A stretch of 16,798 nucleotides of DNA, from contig CAJJUC010000030.1 in assembly GCA_905195005.1 (NCBI GenBank), positions 1 to 16,798 on the forward strand, written 5' to 3'. The notes under the pieces were generated by a model. The model was not told where the DNA came from. It worked only from the letters and a program-made list of their open reading frames with translations, and did no database searches. The DNA is from an uncultured Eubacteriales bacterium (lineage in GTDB: Bacteria > Bacillota > Clostridia > UMGS1883). Below, in pieces: positions 8,496 through 16,257 of the stretch. A program made the translations under genes and the position numbers. Every line of letters starts with the position of its first letter. Positions within the stretch are counted from its first letter, which is position 1.

Positions 8496-8938
8496 AATAT
8501 TTTCAGCCGCCCGTAATCGCGTTCAAACACATCCTCAACGGCTTCGGCATCAGCCGCTCCGTTAATTTCATCGAGATATGCTTTCATCTCGTCCTGCGTT
8601 ATATAGACAAAATTTTTCTCAAAAACCTGATTTTCCGCTCCTATGCGAAGCATATATTCTCCGCTTTCCGAGTTAATACGGAATTTCTCATCGAAAGCGC
8701 CGTTTTCATCAAGAGTGATTTCAGCCGCATATTCAAACGGGTTCATATCGCCGATTGTTTTCCCCGGTTTCAGAACCTCGACAGACGCTTTTTTATCCGC
8801 CGCATCTCTGAAGCTTCCCTGTATGCGCCACTCGTTGGTCTGACTGTCATATGTTATTTTGCCGATTTCCGCAAGCGTTGGCTGCGCGGCAAGCACAGAT
8901 GCCGCAATCACAGCCGCTGCGGCTTTAATTTTTTTCAT
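8486..8938 (-). CDS. Signal-peptide-bearing N-terminal part of the SLH protein (150 aa)
   Basis: The ATG at 8938 is preceded by a strong GGGAGGAACG ribosome binding site. A signal peptide is clear (MKKIKAAAAVIAASVLAAQP, then TLA-E, cleavage near residue 23). Residues ~27-112 form a predicted beta-sandwich (ITYDSQTNEWRIQGSF through EKNFVYIT), and ~113-150 begin a helical repeat (DEMKAYLDEINGAADAEAVE) that stops abruptly at the ATGA overlap. In clostridial surface proteins, this order of signal peptide, small beta domain, helical repeats and SLH triplet usually occurs in one polypeptide. Together with the missing signal peptide downstream, that suggests this is the N-terminus of the SLH protein rather than a free-standing gene. 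If it is read as separate, it would be a small secreted protein of unknown function. It starts 42 bp after the stop of the AraC-family gene. Confidence 0.8.
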   Translation of the reverse strand: MKKIKAAAAVIAASVLAAQPTLAEIGKITYDSQTNEWRIQGSFRDAADKKASVEVLKPGKTIGDMNPFEYAAEITLDENGAFDEKFRINSESGEYMLRIGAENQVFEKNFVYITQDEMKAYLDEINGAADAEAVEDVFERDYGRLKIFAK

Positions 8939-8980
8939 AATAACGTTCCTCCCAGAATAAATTCATATTTGCAAAGCGCA

Positions 8981-9862
8981 TCAGTTCAGCAGTTTTTTAT
9001 ACATTGTTTTAAGCTCAAGGTATTTTGCATAGTTTTTCCTGTACTCTCTTACGTATTTCGGTTTAATTCCGTATGCCTTTTCAAACACATCGTAAAAGTA
9101 TGTCTTATTTGTAAATCCGCACCGGGCAATCACGCTGTCAATCGATTCATCCGTTTCCCAAAGAGTATAAATCACAACGTTAAGCCTTTTTTGAATCAAA
9201 AGCTGCTTAAACGACAATCCGTAACACTTTTTCAGCTTGCTCGAAAAATATCTCGGATCATAGTTGAACATGCGTGCAACCTCGCTGAGCTTAATCGGTT
9301 TGGTGCAGTTATCGGTAATGTAATTAATTGCGTCCGCCAGCGGCAGCTCCTCATATCCGTCCGTTCCCGAAACAGCTCTGCGCACCGTAATGTTTAAAAT
9401 ATTATCAATATAATTTTTTATGAATCCCACATACCCGAATTCTTTTTTGATGAATTCATTGAGGATTTCAAAAAATATGTCTTCAATGCGCCTGGCATCA
9501 TTTTCATCGTTAATGTCAATACACAGAAAGCCTTTTTCGAGCTCAAAGCCGTAAAGCCGCAAAAGCTCCTTAAGGCTTGATTCCGCTTTGAGCGATTCTT
9601 TCAGAAAATCCGCTCTGAACAGAATGTTATAGTACTTTGTCGTTTCCCATATTTTTACACTGTGAACACATTCATAGTCAATTATAATCAGCGAGCCGCG
9701 CTGCACCCTGTGCGAAACATCATTGATTTTATGCTCGCCGCGCCCGGCGACGATATAGATTATCTCTATACCGTCGTGAACATGGCTTTTCTCATCGCAT
9801 CCGTATTCAATGTACTTAACATCGCAGTTCAGCTGCTCATTTTCAATTTTAAAGCGTTTCAT
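8981..9862 (-). CDS. AraC/XylS-family transcriptional regulator with cupin sensor domain
   Basis: A 293-aa cytoplasmic DNA-binding regulator, usual length for the family. The N-terminal ~15-95 is a cupin-type AraC-binding domain with the motif HVHDGIEI (H27, H29, E33) and the GRGEHKIND strand, expected to bind a sugar or oligosaccharide. The C-terminal ~178-275 holds two helix-turn-helix motifs: IKLSEVARMFNYDPRYFSSK with the follow-on LSFKQLLIQKRL, and DSVIARCGFTNKTYFYDVFE ending in the family signature YGIKPKYVREYRK. The ATG at 9862 is preceded by AAGGGTG at short spacing. It lies 18 bp after the 1,520-aa beta-helix gene, so it is almost certainly co-transcribed with it. The likely role is induction of this locus by a breakdown product of the target polysaccharide, which would be self-reinforcing. 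The inducer is unknown. Confidence 0.93.
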   Translation of the reverse strand: MKRFKIENEQLNCDVKYIEYGCDEKSHVHDGIEIIYIVAGRGEHKINDVSHRVQRGSLIIIDYECVHSVKIWETTKYYNILFRADFLKESLKAESSLKELLRLYGFELEKGFLCIDINDENDARRIEDIFFEILNEFIKKEFGYVGFIKNYIDNILNITVRRAVSGTDGYEELPLADAINYITDNCTKPIKLSEVARMFNYDPRYFSSKLKKCYGLSFKQLLIQKRLNVVIYTLWETDESIDSVIARCGFTNKTYFYDVFEKAYGIKPKYVREYRKNYAKYLELKTMYKKLLN

Positions 9863-9880
9863 AAATTCACCCTTGAGTTA

Positions 9881-12800
9881 TTATTTCACAATTACAGCTT
9901 TTCCCGCAGGAACATACCGATCATTCAGAATGAGAAGAACAATGCTTTTCGCATTTTCCTTCGGCTGAGCAAATGCCGCCTTTTCTTCAGTGCCTTTAAC
10001 ACCGGTTATGTTTTTTCTTTCAAGCCCGATAACCGCTCCGTCAGCTGCATACTGCACCAGAAACGCCGCCAGTGTGTTTTCGGCATAATAATTGTTGATT
10101 ATGCTTGCGCTAACGCTATTATCACTGTTGATCACAGCTGCCGCTTCAATCCGTGTACCGTTTGAAAACGTGTACACTCCGCTCTCCCAATCCCCGGAGA
10201 ACTGCCGCGAGGTATTATGCGCCGTCACCTTCCAGTAAAGCTGATCGGTTGATTCCGGAATTTCCATATCCGCGTAATTATAGTAAGAGTCGGTCTGTGC
10301 TATCACATTCTCAAAGCCACTGTCTGCGGCAACTGTCACGGTGTACCTTGTCGCTTCAAAAGCATCGTTCCAAATGAAGCGCACATTGCCCGGCGTCACC
10401 TTTTCTCCGCAGGGATAAACTGCTGTAAGCGCAGACTTCTCCGGCGTGTTTCCGCTCTGAATGCCAATCAGATTAATGTCAAAGCTGCCTTCATAAGGGT
10501 TATTCAGGTCTGGGTTCGCATAACCCTTAAATCTGAAATCCTGATTTGCCGCGTCAACAAACGGTGCCTGTTCCGTCGTAAGATTGTCATGGTTATCCGA
10601 TATATTATTGCCTTCCTTCCATGTAAAGTAATACTTTACGGGTTTTTTCGTATATGTTCCGATTTCGTTGCTGCTGCCGCCGTTCGCCCCCGGACCGTTA
10701 ACGCACACATTGCCTTTTATAATCGTAAGCCCCGCAAGCGTTCTGTCAGTTCTGCTTGAGCTTTCAACAATTGTTTTGAGGTTTGGATATGCCGCGTAAT
10801 ACAGCTCGGGATCGGCAATGTTGCTGCTGAACACATCGGGCTCGGGATCGGCATTGCTGTTACTTGCAGCGCCTCCGTTTTTAAAATCAAGGTTTGTTTT
10901 TTCAATATTTACGCTTGTGTTGTATTCGTACCTGTTGTCAATTCCGTTCGTATAAACATTGATATATGCATTGTTTATAATATTGTGGTGCGCATACATT
11001 CCCGTTTGGTTATCATCCCAATAAATTGCCGGCTTATGCGCATACGTCGGAATGTATGTTCCCTTGATATCATGAATATAATTGTACGCTATCTCGGTTC
11101 CGCGCTGAAGTGTGTTCCGTCCGCCGTAAACTGCTCCGCAGTCATCAGTTTCCTGAATAACATCATGAACCTCATTGTATTTAATCAGATGGTCATTTCC
11201 GTAATAGCGGATTGCCTGGAAATCGGTGCGGCTGATATTGTTGTGCAAAACGCTGTTGCCGCAGCCTTTAACAAGAATCGCCTCACGCGCTTTTATCTTC
11301 TGCGAGCATTTGAAAAACAGATTGTTTTCAATTATGTTATTGCCTTTTCTCAGCGTGTCAACATTTCCTCCCGCAAGAATTATTGCGCTTCCCCCGATAT
11401 TATCAAACCGGCAATCCTCGATTCTGCAGCCGTACGCAGCATCAATATTTTGCCGCTGCCAGTAATTCTTATCCGATTCGGCTTTTTTTGTTCCGTAAAT
11501 ATTTATGCCGTATGTGCCGATATTTCTGAAATCGCAGTTTTTAACCGAAACATTATTCACTCCGCATGCCTCAATCGCTGCACCGCGCGTGCTTTCAAAG
11601 CTTATTCCTTCAAATGAAATATTATCATTGTCGGTAATACTGATTATCGGATTTCTCAGCGCCGATATTTCAAACGAAGCGTTTTTCATGCTGTCGGACA
11701 TGTAATAATAAAGCTTCATTGTATCTTTATCAATGTACCATTCCGTCGGCATGTCCAGTTCCTCCAGCAAATTGAAAGCTTTCCAGCGCCATGATTTTTT
11801 TATTGATGCGGAGGGGGCTTCCTTAACGGTGATTCCTGCATCTTCTCTCGTTGAAACGGTTACCGTCTTTTCCTGAGTATTGACCGACACCGCAGGGGTG
11901 CGTATATAGTCAAAGTCGCGGCTTAAATATCCCCCGACCCACCAATCCTTTGCATTTGTCCATGCCGAAGGCTCATCATCCGTATATGAAAGCGTGTCCG
12001 CCGAAACATACCCGTATGTCGCATAGCTGCCATGTCCGTTCGGCCACTGTGCAAGCTGCTGCTCATTTCCGTCGGCGTAAAGCGCAGGATATTCAATATT
12101 TCCGAAAAGTTCGGAAACTGTCGGCTGAGCCGCGTCATCCTCCGTAAGGCTGTACGGAAATCCCTGCTCCGTAAGATTAATTTCATAAAGATTTTCACGC
12201 ACATTTTTCTTAACGCGGTTAAGCACAGAAGCATCCTCCGCCTTTTGCATCCGCGATGAATCAAGCCTGATTCCTCCGGTGAAAACAACCTTTTCATCGG
12301 GCGCCGCCTTATAAACGGTTTTTGCTCCGTTCAGATCCTTGTCATCAAATGCAACGCCTTCGTTGAAATAATACCGCCCTTCACCGAAAACAACCTCTAT
12401 ATCTCCGTCATAGCCGTTTTGACGCAAGCTCCGCACTCTGTCGCGCGCTCCTTTGAGCGTTGCAAGAGGCTCTGATTCGTTTCCGATTGCGTTGTCCGAA
12501 CCGTTTTCCGATACAAAAACCGTTTTCTTTGATTCTGCCGTAACAGGATACGCGCTTGATTCCAGTCCGTAACGGCTAGATACTGCCACAATCCTCAGAT
12601 TTTCCGAATTTTCCGTTGAATTAACGGTAATTTTCGCGCCGCCGTCATAAGGCGCTATATCAAAGCCGCTTAAAGCATGGCTGCCGTCACGATCAACGCA
12701 ATACCAACTGAGCTCCTGACTCAAGGTGCCTTTTATCCCTGCCTGGTTAACAACCTCGGCATGAATATCAATAACATCGCCTTTGGACAAAGCATTTGTT

Positions 12801-14443
12801 TTCTCATACGAAAGCTTTATCTGCCACGGAACCTCCTCCGCAAAATAAACGGAATCCTTATTTGATGCGTCTATATAAAAGCTTGCGCCTTCCGGCGTTT
12901 TATCCGGCAAGCCGCAGTAAATATTATTTCTGTACGAGTTGGAATTGCTGAAATTGTTTGGAATTGTTATCGTTGCGCAGAACGGCATCCAATCGTCAGA
13001 AGCAATCGCCATACCCGCTTTTCCGTACTCATTTGTATATATAATTGTGCTCTCGCCCCATGAATTATTCATTGCCGCTCCGAAACACGGAATAATTCCG
13101 TTTGACGAAGCATTTTTAAGATTTGCCGAAATAACATATGTTTTTCCGTTCTCGGCAATGAAGCCGAAAGAGCCGTCACCTGTGCCGCCGCGCGCCTGAT
13201 TGAGCGTAAAGCCCGAAAAACCCCTGTATTCAGAGCCGCTCATTGAAAGATTTCCTGTGTTCTCCCTCAGATACCATACATTACTGTAGCCCGCTCTGCC
13301 GTCAACAGTCTGTTTAATGTCATATGTAACCGAGGCATGGTTATTTACACACAGATACTTATATCCGTTCACTGCCGCCGCATCCGGAATAAGATTTTTC
13401 GGCACAGCTCCCGTTTTGTCGCCAAGCGCTTTATCCGTTATAAGAATTTTCGCCGTTCTGACAAATCCGTCATATATTTTTGACTTTGCCGCAATAATAT
13501 ACTCGCCTTTTTCAAGGCCTTCGCTCCACGATGCGATAACCGAAGCGCCGCTTCCGTCAAAAGTAATTCCGCTCTCCTCCGTGCTGCCGTCATTTTTGAG
13601 AGCGTACCAGTCAAAATCCTGCGAAAGGGCGCCCTTTAAGCCAAGCTGATTCACAACCTCGGCATCAAGCCTCACGCTTGTTTTGTTAATCAGAACGCTT
13701 TCACTTGCGTGCAGTTTAATATCAAACGGCTGCTCCTGCGCAAAGTAAACCGAATCCTTCTCCGAAGAATCTATATAAAAGCTTGCTCCCTCCGCAGTTT
13801 TGTCGGGAAATCCGAGATAAATATTATTTCTGTAGGAATTTGAATTGCTGAAATTGTTCGGAATTGTTATTGTTGCACAGAAAGGCATCCAATCGTCAGA
13901 ATCAATTGCCATGCCCGCTTTTCCGTATTCATTTGTGTATACGATTGTGTCCTCTCCCCATGCGTTGTTCATTGCCGCTCCGAAATATGGGACTATACCG
14001 TTTTCGGACGCGTTTTTCAATTTTGCGTATATAACATATGTTTTCCCGTTTTCGGCAACAAATCCGAAGGTGCCGTCACCCGTGCCGCCGCGCGCCTGAT
14101 TGAGAGTGAAGCCCGCAAAACCCTTATATTTTTTGTCTTCCATTGAAAGCATCCCTGTTCCGGCTCTGAGATACCACCTGCACATGCCGGTAAGGGCTTG
14201 ATCGGAATCGGGTGTGTCATATGTAACCTCGTATTGATTATTAACGCAGAGGTATTTAAACCCTCTCTGCTCCGATGCATCCGGAATAAGATTTGTATTT
14301 ATTGCTGCGTAATCCGCCTCGTAGTCCTTTAACCCGGCGATCTCAGAAGCGCCGTCCGCTGCTGCAGGGATAACGAACGAGGTTATGCAGAATATAGCGG
14401 CAGCAAAAAAAGCAGCCGCACGACAAACACCGTTTTTTCTCAT
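9881..14443 (-). CDS. Large secreted right-handed parallel beta-helix protein with two carbohydrate-binding-like modules; candidate polysaccharide-active enzyme
   Basis: A 1,520-aa exported protein. The ATG at 14443 is chosen because AAAGGCGG lies 8 bases upstream; an in-frame GTG three codons earlier sits almost on the ribosome binding site. The signal peptide ends near AAA-D (residue 29/30). Two tandem ~300-aa units follow (~51-345, ~350-638), each starting NLIPDA and combining a CBM4/9-like jelly-roll pattern (NGKTYVI...LKN, FYID.S..DSVYFA) with an Ig-like domain. From ~640 a pectate-lyase-like start (TVFVSENGSDNAIGNESEPL) leads into a parallel beta-helix (~930-1250) with N-rich ladders. 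Acidic pairs D1100/D1101 in ETDDCGAVY and D1143/D1144 in IYWDDNQTG are candidate catalytic or metal sites. A fibronectin-III-like domain (~1350-1428) and a ~90-aa C-terminal domain close the protein. The closest general match is the beta-helix type seen in GH141-like and pectate-lyase-like enzymes; family and substrate are not certain. There is no SLH anchor. It heads the putative operon. Confidence 0.88.
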   Translation of the reverse strand: MRKNGVCRAAAFFAAAIFCITSFVIPAAADGASEIAGLKDYEADYAAINTNLIPDASEQRGFKYLCVNNQYEVTYDTPDSDQALTGMCRWYLRAGTGMLSMEDKKYKGFAGFTLNQARGGTGDGTFGFVAENGKTYVIYAKLKNASENGIVPYFGAAMNNAWGEDTIVYTNEYGKAGMAIDSDDWMPFCATITIPNNFSNSNSYRNNIYLGFPDKTAEGASFYIDSSEKDSVYFAQEQPFDIKLHASESVLINKTSVRLDAEVVNQLGLKGALSQDFDWYALKNDGSTEESGITFDGSGASVIASWSEGLEKGEYIIAAKSKIYDGFVRTAKILITDKALGDKTGAVPKNLIPDAAAVNGYKYLCVNNHASVTYDIKQTVDGRAGYSNVWYLRENTGNLSMSGSEYRGFSGFTLNQARGGTGDGSFGFIAENGKTYVISANLKNASSNGIIPCFGAAMNNSWGESTIIYTNEYGKAGMAIASDDWMPFCATITIPNNFSNSNSYRNNIYCGLPDKTPEGASFYIDASNKDSVYFAEEVPWQIKLSYEKTNALSKGDVIDIHAEVVNQAGIKGTLSQELSWYCVDRDGSHALSGFDIAPYDGGAKITVNSTENSENLRIVAVSSRYGLESSAYPVTAESKKTVFVSENGSDNAIGNESEPLATLKGARDRVRSLRQNGYDGDIEVVFGEGRYYFNEGVAFDDKDLNGAKTVYKAAPDEKVVFTGGIRLDSSRMQKAEDASVLNRVKKNVRENLYEINLTEQGFPYSLTEDDAAQPTVSELFGNIEYPALYADGNEQQLAQWPNGHGSYATYGYVSADTLSYTDDEPSAWTNAKDWWVGGYLSRDFDYIRTPAVSVNTQEKTVTVSTREDAGITVKEAPSASIKKSWRWKAFNLLEELDMPTEWYIDKDTMKLYYYMSDSMKNASFEISALRNPIISITDNDNISFEGISFESTRGAAIEACGVNNVSVKNCDFRNIGTYGINIYGTKKAESDKNYWQRQNIDAAYGCRIEDCRFDNIGGSAIILAGGNVDTLRKGNNIIENNLFFKCSQKIKAREAILVKGCGNSVLHNNISRTDFQAIRYYGNDHLIKYNEVHDVIQETDDCGAVYGGRNTLQRGTEIAYNYIHDIKGTYIPTYAHKPAIYWDDNQTGMYAHHNIINNAYINVYTNGIDNRYEYNTSVNIEKTNLDFKNGGAASNSNADPEPDVFSSNIADPELYYAAYPNLKTIVESSSRTDRTLAGLTIIKGNVCVNGPGANGGSSNEIGTYTKKPVKYYFTWKEGNNISDNHDNLTTEQAPFVDAANQDFRFKGYANPDLNNPYEGSFDINLIGIQSGNTPEKSALTAVYPCGEKVTPGNVRFIWNDAFEATRYTVTVAADSGFENVIAQTDSYYNYADMEIPESTDQLYWKVTAHNTSRQFSGDWESGVYTFSNGTRIEAAAVINSDNSVSASIINNYYAENTLAAFLVQYAADGAVIGLERKNITGVKGTEEKAAFAQPKENAKSIVLLILNDRYVPAGKAVIVK
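12540..14293 (-). repeat. Tandem ~900-bp intragenic duplication
   Basis: The two modules of the 1,520-aa protein are visible as a direct repeat in the DNA. The best-matching cores are about 12838-13200 and 13738-14100, exactly 900 bases apart; for example GAATTGTTAT at 12961 and 13861, and the shared GCCGCGCGCCTGAT at 13187 and 14087. Outside the cores the copies have drifted and the offset changes to 897 at the NLIPDA codons. The protein core is nearly unchanged, including SDDWMPFCATITIPNNFSNS in both copies. This is a fairly recent or strongly constrained module duplication. Confidence 0.85.
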
Positions 14444-14476
14444 GGAACACACCGCCTTTACTTAATTTATATTTAG

Positions 14477-14505
14477 ATTTTATCATGCTTCATAAATCTT
14501 CACAA
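14477..14505 (-). promoter_or_regulatory. Predicted sigma-A-type promoter of the beta-helix/SLH locus
   Basis: On the minus strand TTGTGA (14500-14505) is followed after exactly 17 bases by TAAAAT (14477-14482), close to the housekeeping consensus. It lies 34 bases upstream of the chosen ATG of the 1,520-aa gene, with a short AT-rich leader between. No transcription data are available; the call rests on the consensus match and position. Confidence 0.55.
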
Positions 14506-14526
14506 TGTCATAAACACAGTTATTTT

Positions 14527-14584
14527 CAGGCTTAAACGCCTGTTGTTTTAAAAAAAGTATCAGTTTATGCATATTTCCCGAAAT
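14527..14584. promoter_or_regulatory. Two small inverted repeats upstream of the promoter, candidate operators
   Basis: CAGGC-TTAAAC-GCCTG (14527-14542) lies 21 bases upstream of the -35 element, and ATTTC-CC-GAAAT (14573-14584) lies further upstream. Their position suits an activator binding above the promoter, for example the AraC-family regulator of the locus. AraC proteins more often use direct repeats, so this is only a suggestion. Confidence 0.3.
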
Positions 14585-14656
14585 GTTTCACAAAAAAATA
14601 TTCAATAATATGCTCTTTTTTATTAATTTTTCCACATTTTTCACATCAAATAATGA

Positions 14657-14692
14657 GTCAGCAGCAAAATGAAATTGCATTTCGCTGCTGAC
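14657..14692 (-). terminator. Probable terminator hairpin after dpaB
   Basis: GTCAGCAGC (14657-14665) pairs perfectly with GCTGCTGAC (14684-14692). After one A/C mismatch the stem continues with AAATG/CATTT, leaving a 6-nt loop. It starts 22 bases after the dpaB stop. The minus-strand RNA then runs into a T-rich but interrupted stretch (TCATTATTTG), so efficiency is uncertain. It sits where a terminator separating dpaAB from the polysaccharide locus is expected. Confidence 0.5.
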
Positions 14693-14714
14693 CCGCCGAT
14701 TCTTTCTCTTTTAT

Positions 14715-15293
14715 TTATTGCAGTACCGGCTGGAGCTGCCTGCCTTTCAGCGCCTCCTCAACCGTTTTCGGAATCAAATCCCATTTTGCCACAAGAGAAT
14801 TATTTTTGCTGAACGGATCATCCTGACCGAACGGCACAAAATAAATATTCTTGGTATTGAGAAGCATTCCGATATTTTTTGCACTTGCCCCAAGACCGTC
14901 GTTTGTGGACGGCGCCACAATTATCGGGCAGTTATTCCTTAGCGATGCCTTTGCCGCCAACGGAACACAGCCATCGTTGACTCCCTGCGCAAGCTTTGCA
15001 AGGGTGTTTCCGGTACACGGAGCAATCACAAGCGCATCGAGCAGTTTTTTAGGACCGATCGGCTCTGCCTGCGGGATGGTTGAAATAATCGCCCTTCCGC
15101 AAATTCCTTCAACCTCTATTCTGAAATCTCTGCATTTTCCGAAGCGCGTGTCGGTGGAAAACACCGTTTCACTCATAATCGGAAAAAGGCTGTAGCCCTG
15201 CTCTGCAAGGACACTGAGCGCATCCACCGCTTTTCTGAGCGTGCAGAATGACCCTGTCAATGCAAAGCCAAGGCGTATATTGGATTCATCCAT
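14715..15293 (-). CDS. dpaB: Dipicolinate synthase subunit B (SpoVFB)
   Basis: A 192-aa flavoprotein-fold protein of usual length for the family. With DpaA it converts dihydrodipicolinate (from the lysine pathway) to dipicolinic acid in the mother cell; the product is imported into the forespore and gives spore heat resistance. Visible family marks are the N-terminal RLGFALTGSFCT flavoprotein-type loop, VIAPCTGNTLAKLAQGVND, and the C-terminal FVPFGQDDPFSKNNSLVAKW. The ATG at 15293 is preferred because AGGTGA lies 5 bases before it; an in-frame GTG at 15302 falls inside that ribosome binding site. The dpaA stop is one base upstream, so the two are translationally linked. Expression in B. subtilis is under sigma-K; here it follows dpaA. 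Confidence 0.95.
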   Translation of the reverse strand: MDESNIRLGFALTGSFCTLRKAVDALSVLAEQGYSLFPIMSETVFSTDTRFGKCRDFRIEVEGICGRAIISTIPQAEPIGPKKLLDALVIAPCTGNTLAKLAQGVNDGCVPLAAKASLRNNCPIIVAPSTNDGLGASAKNIGMLLNTKNIYFVPFGQDDPFSKNNSLVAKWDLIPKTVEEALKGRQLQPVLQ

Positions 15294-15294
15294 A

Positions 15295-16131
15295 TTATTC
15301 ACCTAACTCGCTGAAAATATTATAGATGGTTTCCTTTATGATATTTCCTGCCGTAACCGGAGCAACCTTACCCGGGAGACCCAGCGCCCATATCACACGC
15401 GTTCCCGCATCCTTTGCCGCCTCCATGTCAACTCCGCCGGGCTTTGACGCAAGGTCAATTATCAGCGCATTGCGTGCGGCAAAAACAACATCCCTGCCTA
15501 TAACCCGGCTTGGAACGGTATTAAAGATTACATCCGCCTTTCTTGCCTCATCGCAAAGCTTCGTAAAGTCAACTGCCTTTACATTATCCGTCTTTGCCAA
15601 AGCACGCGCCGAGGTTTTTCTTGCGGCGACAGTCACATTCGCGCCGAGTGCGCTTAAATCATGCGCAAGAAGCCGCCCGATTCTTCCGTACCCCGTGACT
15701 ATGGCATTGCACGAATGAATCGTTACGGGAAGCTCTTCCATTGCCGCCTGCAGCGCTCCCTCACATGTGGGAATCGCATTAAGAAGCTCAAATTCATCGC
15801 GGTTAAAATAATCCGCCCATCTTACCGAAAAGACATCGGCAACCGCTTTCATCCCATCCGACATTCTTCCGGCAAGCAGCAGCTTGCCGCGTCCCATTAT
15901 CTTGAACAAATCCTTAATAAGAATCGGCTGTGCAAGCTCAGGCGCGTCAACGGTTTTATCATCTTTTGTTGCCGGCAGTCCGAGAATGACAGCGTCACAC
16001 CGGTCCACGGCATTTTTCAGCGGTTCCGCTCCCTTAAACGATTCCGCAACATACCCGTCGCTGCGAAGCGACTGTGCAAGATGTGCAATCCTCAAATCGC
16101 CTCCGATTATAAGTAAGCGCTTAATATTCAT
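15295..16131 (-). CDS. dpaA: Dipicolinate synthase subunit A (SpoVFA)
   Basis: A 278-aa NAD(P)-dependent dehydrogenase-like subunit of dipicolinate synthase, acting in the sporulating mother cell together with DpaB. The N-terminus has the family's LLIIGGDLR segment (residues 6-14). A Rossmann nucleotide-binding loop VTGYGRIGRLLAHDL lies near residue 145, followed by VTVAARK. The conserved tail has IDLASKPGGVD (~229-239) and ALGLPGKVAPVTAG (~250-263). The ATG at 16131 has AGAGGTG 8 bases upstream. The open frame extends 174 bases further up, but that part reads through the intergenic palindrome and lacks family similarity, so it is excluded. In B. subtilis the pair is followed by asd and dapG; here it stands as a two-gene unit. 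Confidence 0.95.
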   Translation of the reverse strand: MNIKRLLIIGGDLRIAHLAQSLRSDGYVAESFKGAEPLKNAVDRCDAVILGLPATKDDKTVDAPELAQPILIKDLFKIMGRGKLLLAGRMSDGMKAVADVFSVRWADYFNRDEFELLNAIPTCEGALQAAMEELPVTIHSCNAIVTGYGRIGRLLAHDLSALGANVTVAARKTSARALAKTDNVKAVDFTKLCDEARKADVIFNTVPSRVIGRDVVFAARNALIIDLASKPGGVDMEAAKDAGTRVIWALGLPGKVAPVTAGNIIKETIYNIFSELGE

Positions 16132-16150
16132 AATGAAAACACCTCTGTAA

Positions 16151-16181
16151 CATAATATTGCAAAGTCATAAAAAACGTGCC
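16151..16181 (-). promoter_or_regulatory. Possible mother-cell (sigma-K-like) promoter of dpaAB
   Basis: On the minus strand GGCACG (16176-16181) is followed after 15 bases by CAATATTATG (16151-16160), loosely like the sigma-K pattern (AC near -35, CATANNNTA near -10). It lies about 20 bases upstream of the dpaA start. The match is weak; the main support is that dpaAB orthologues are sigma-K controlled. Confidence 0.22.
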
Positions 16182-16257
16182 TGATACACGGCAGGTTTTC
16201 GATACAATCCGAAATAGAAAAAATAAAATAGCTTGAAAATGGTGTAGGAATATGAAT

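Noticed and set aside
12540..14293. The 900-bp direct repeat as a mobile element or CRISPR-like array.
   Set aside because: Both copies are in frame in one gene and encode matching protein modules; there are no terminal repeats, transposase or short regular spacers.
14444..14452. GTG start three codons upstream of the 1,520-aa gene's ATG.
   Set aside because: It almost touches the AAAGGCGG ribosome binding site; the ATG at 14443 has ideal spacing.
14527..14550. CAGGC/GCCTG hairpin followed by TTGTTTT as a plus-strand terminator.
   Set aside because: No plus-strand gene precedes it and the stem is only 5 bp, so an operator or chance repeat is more likely.
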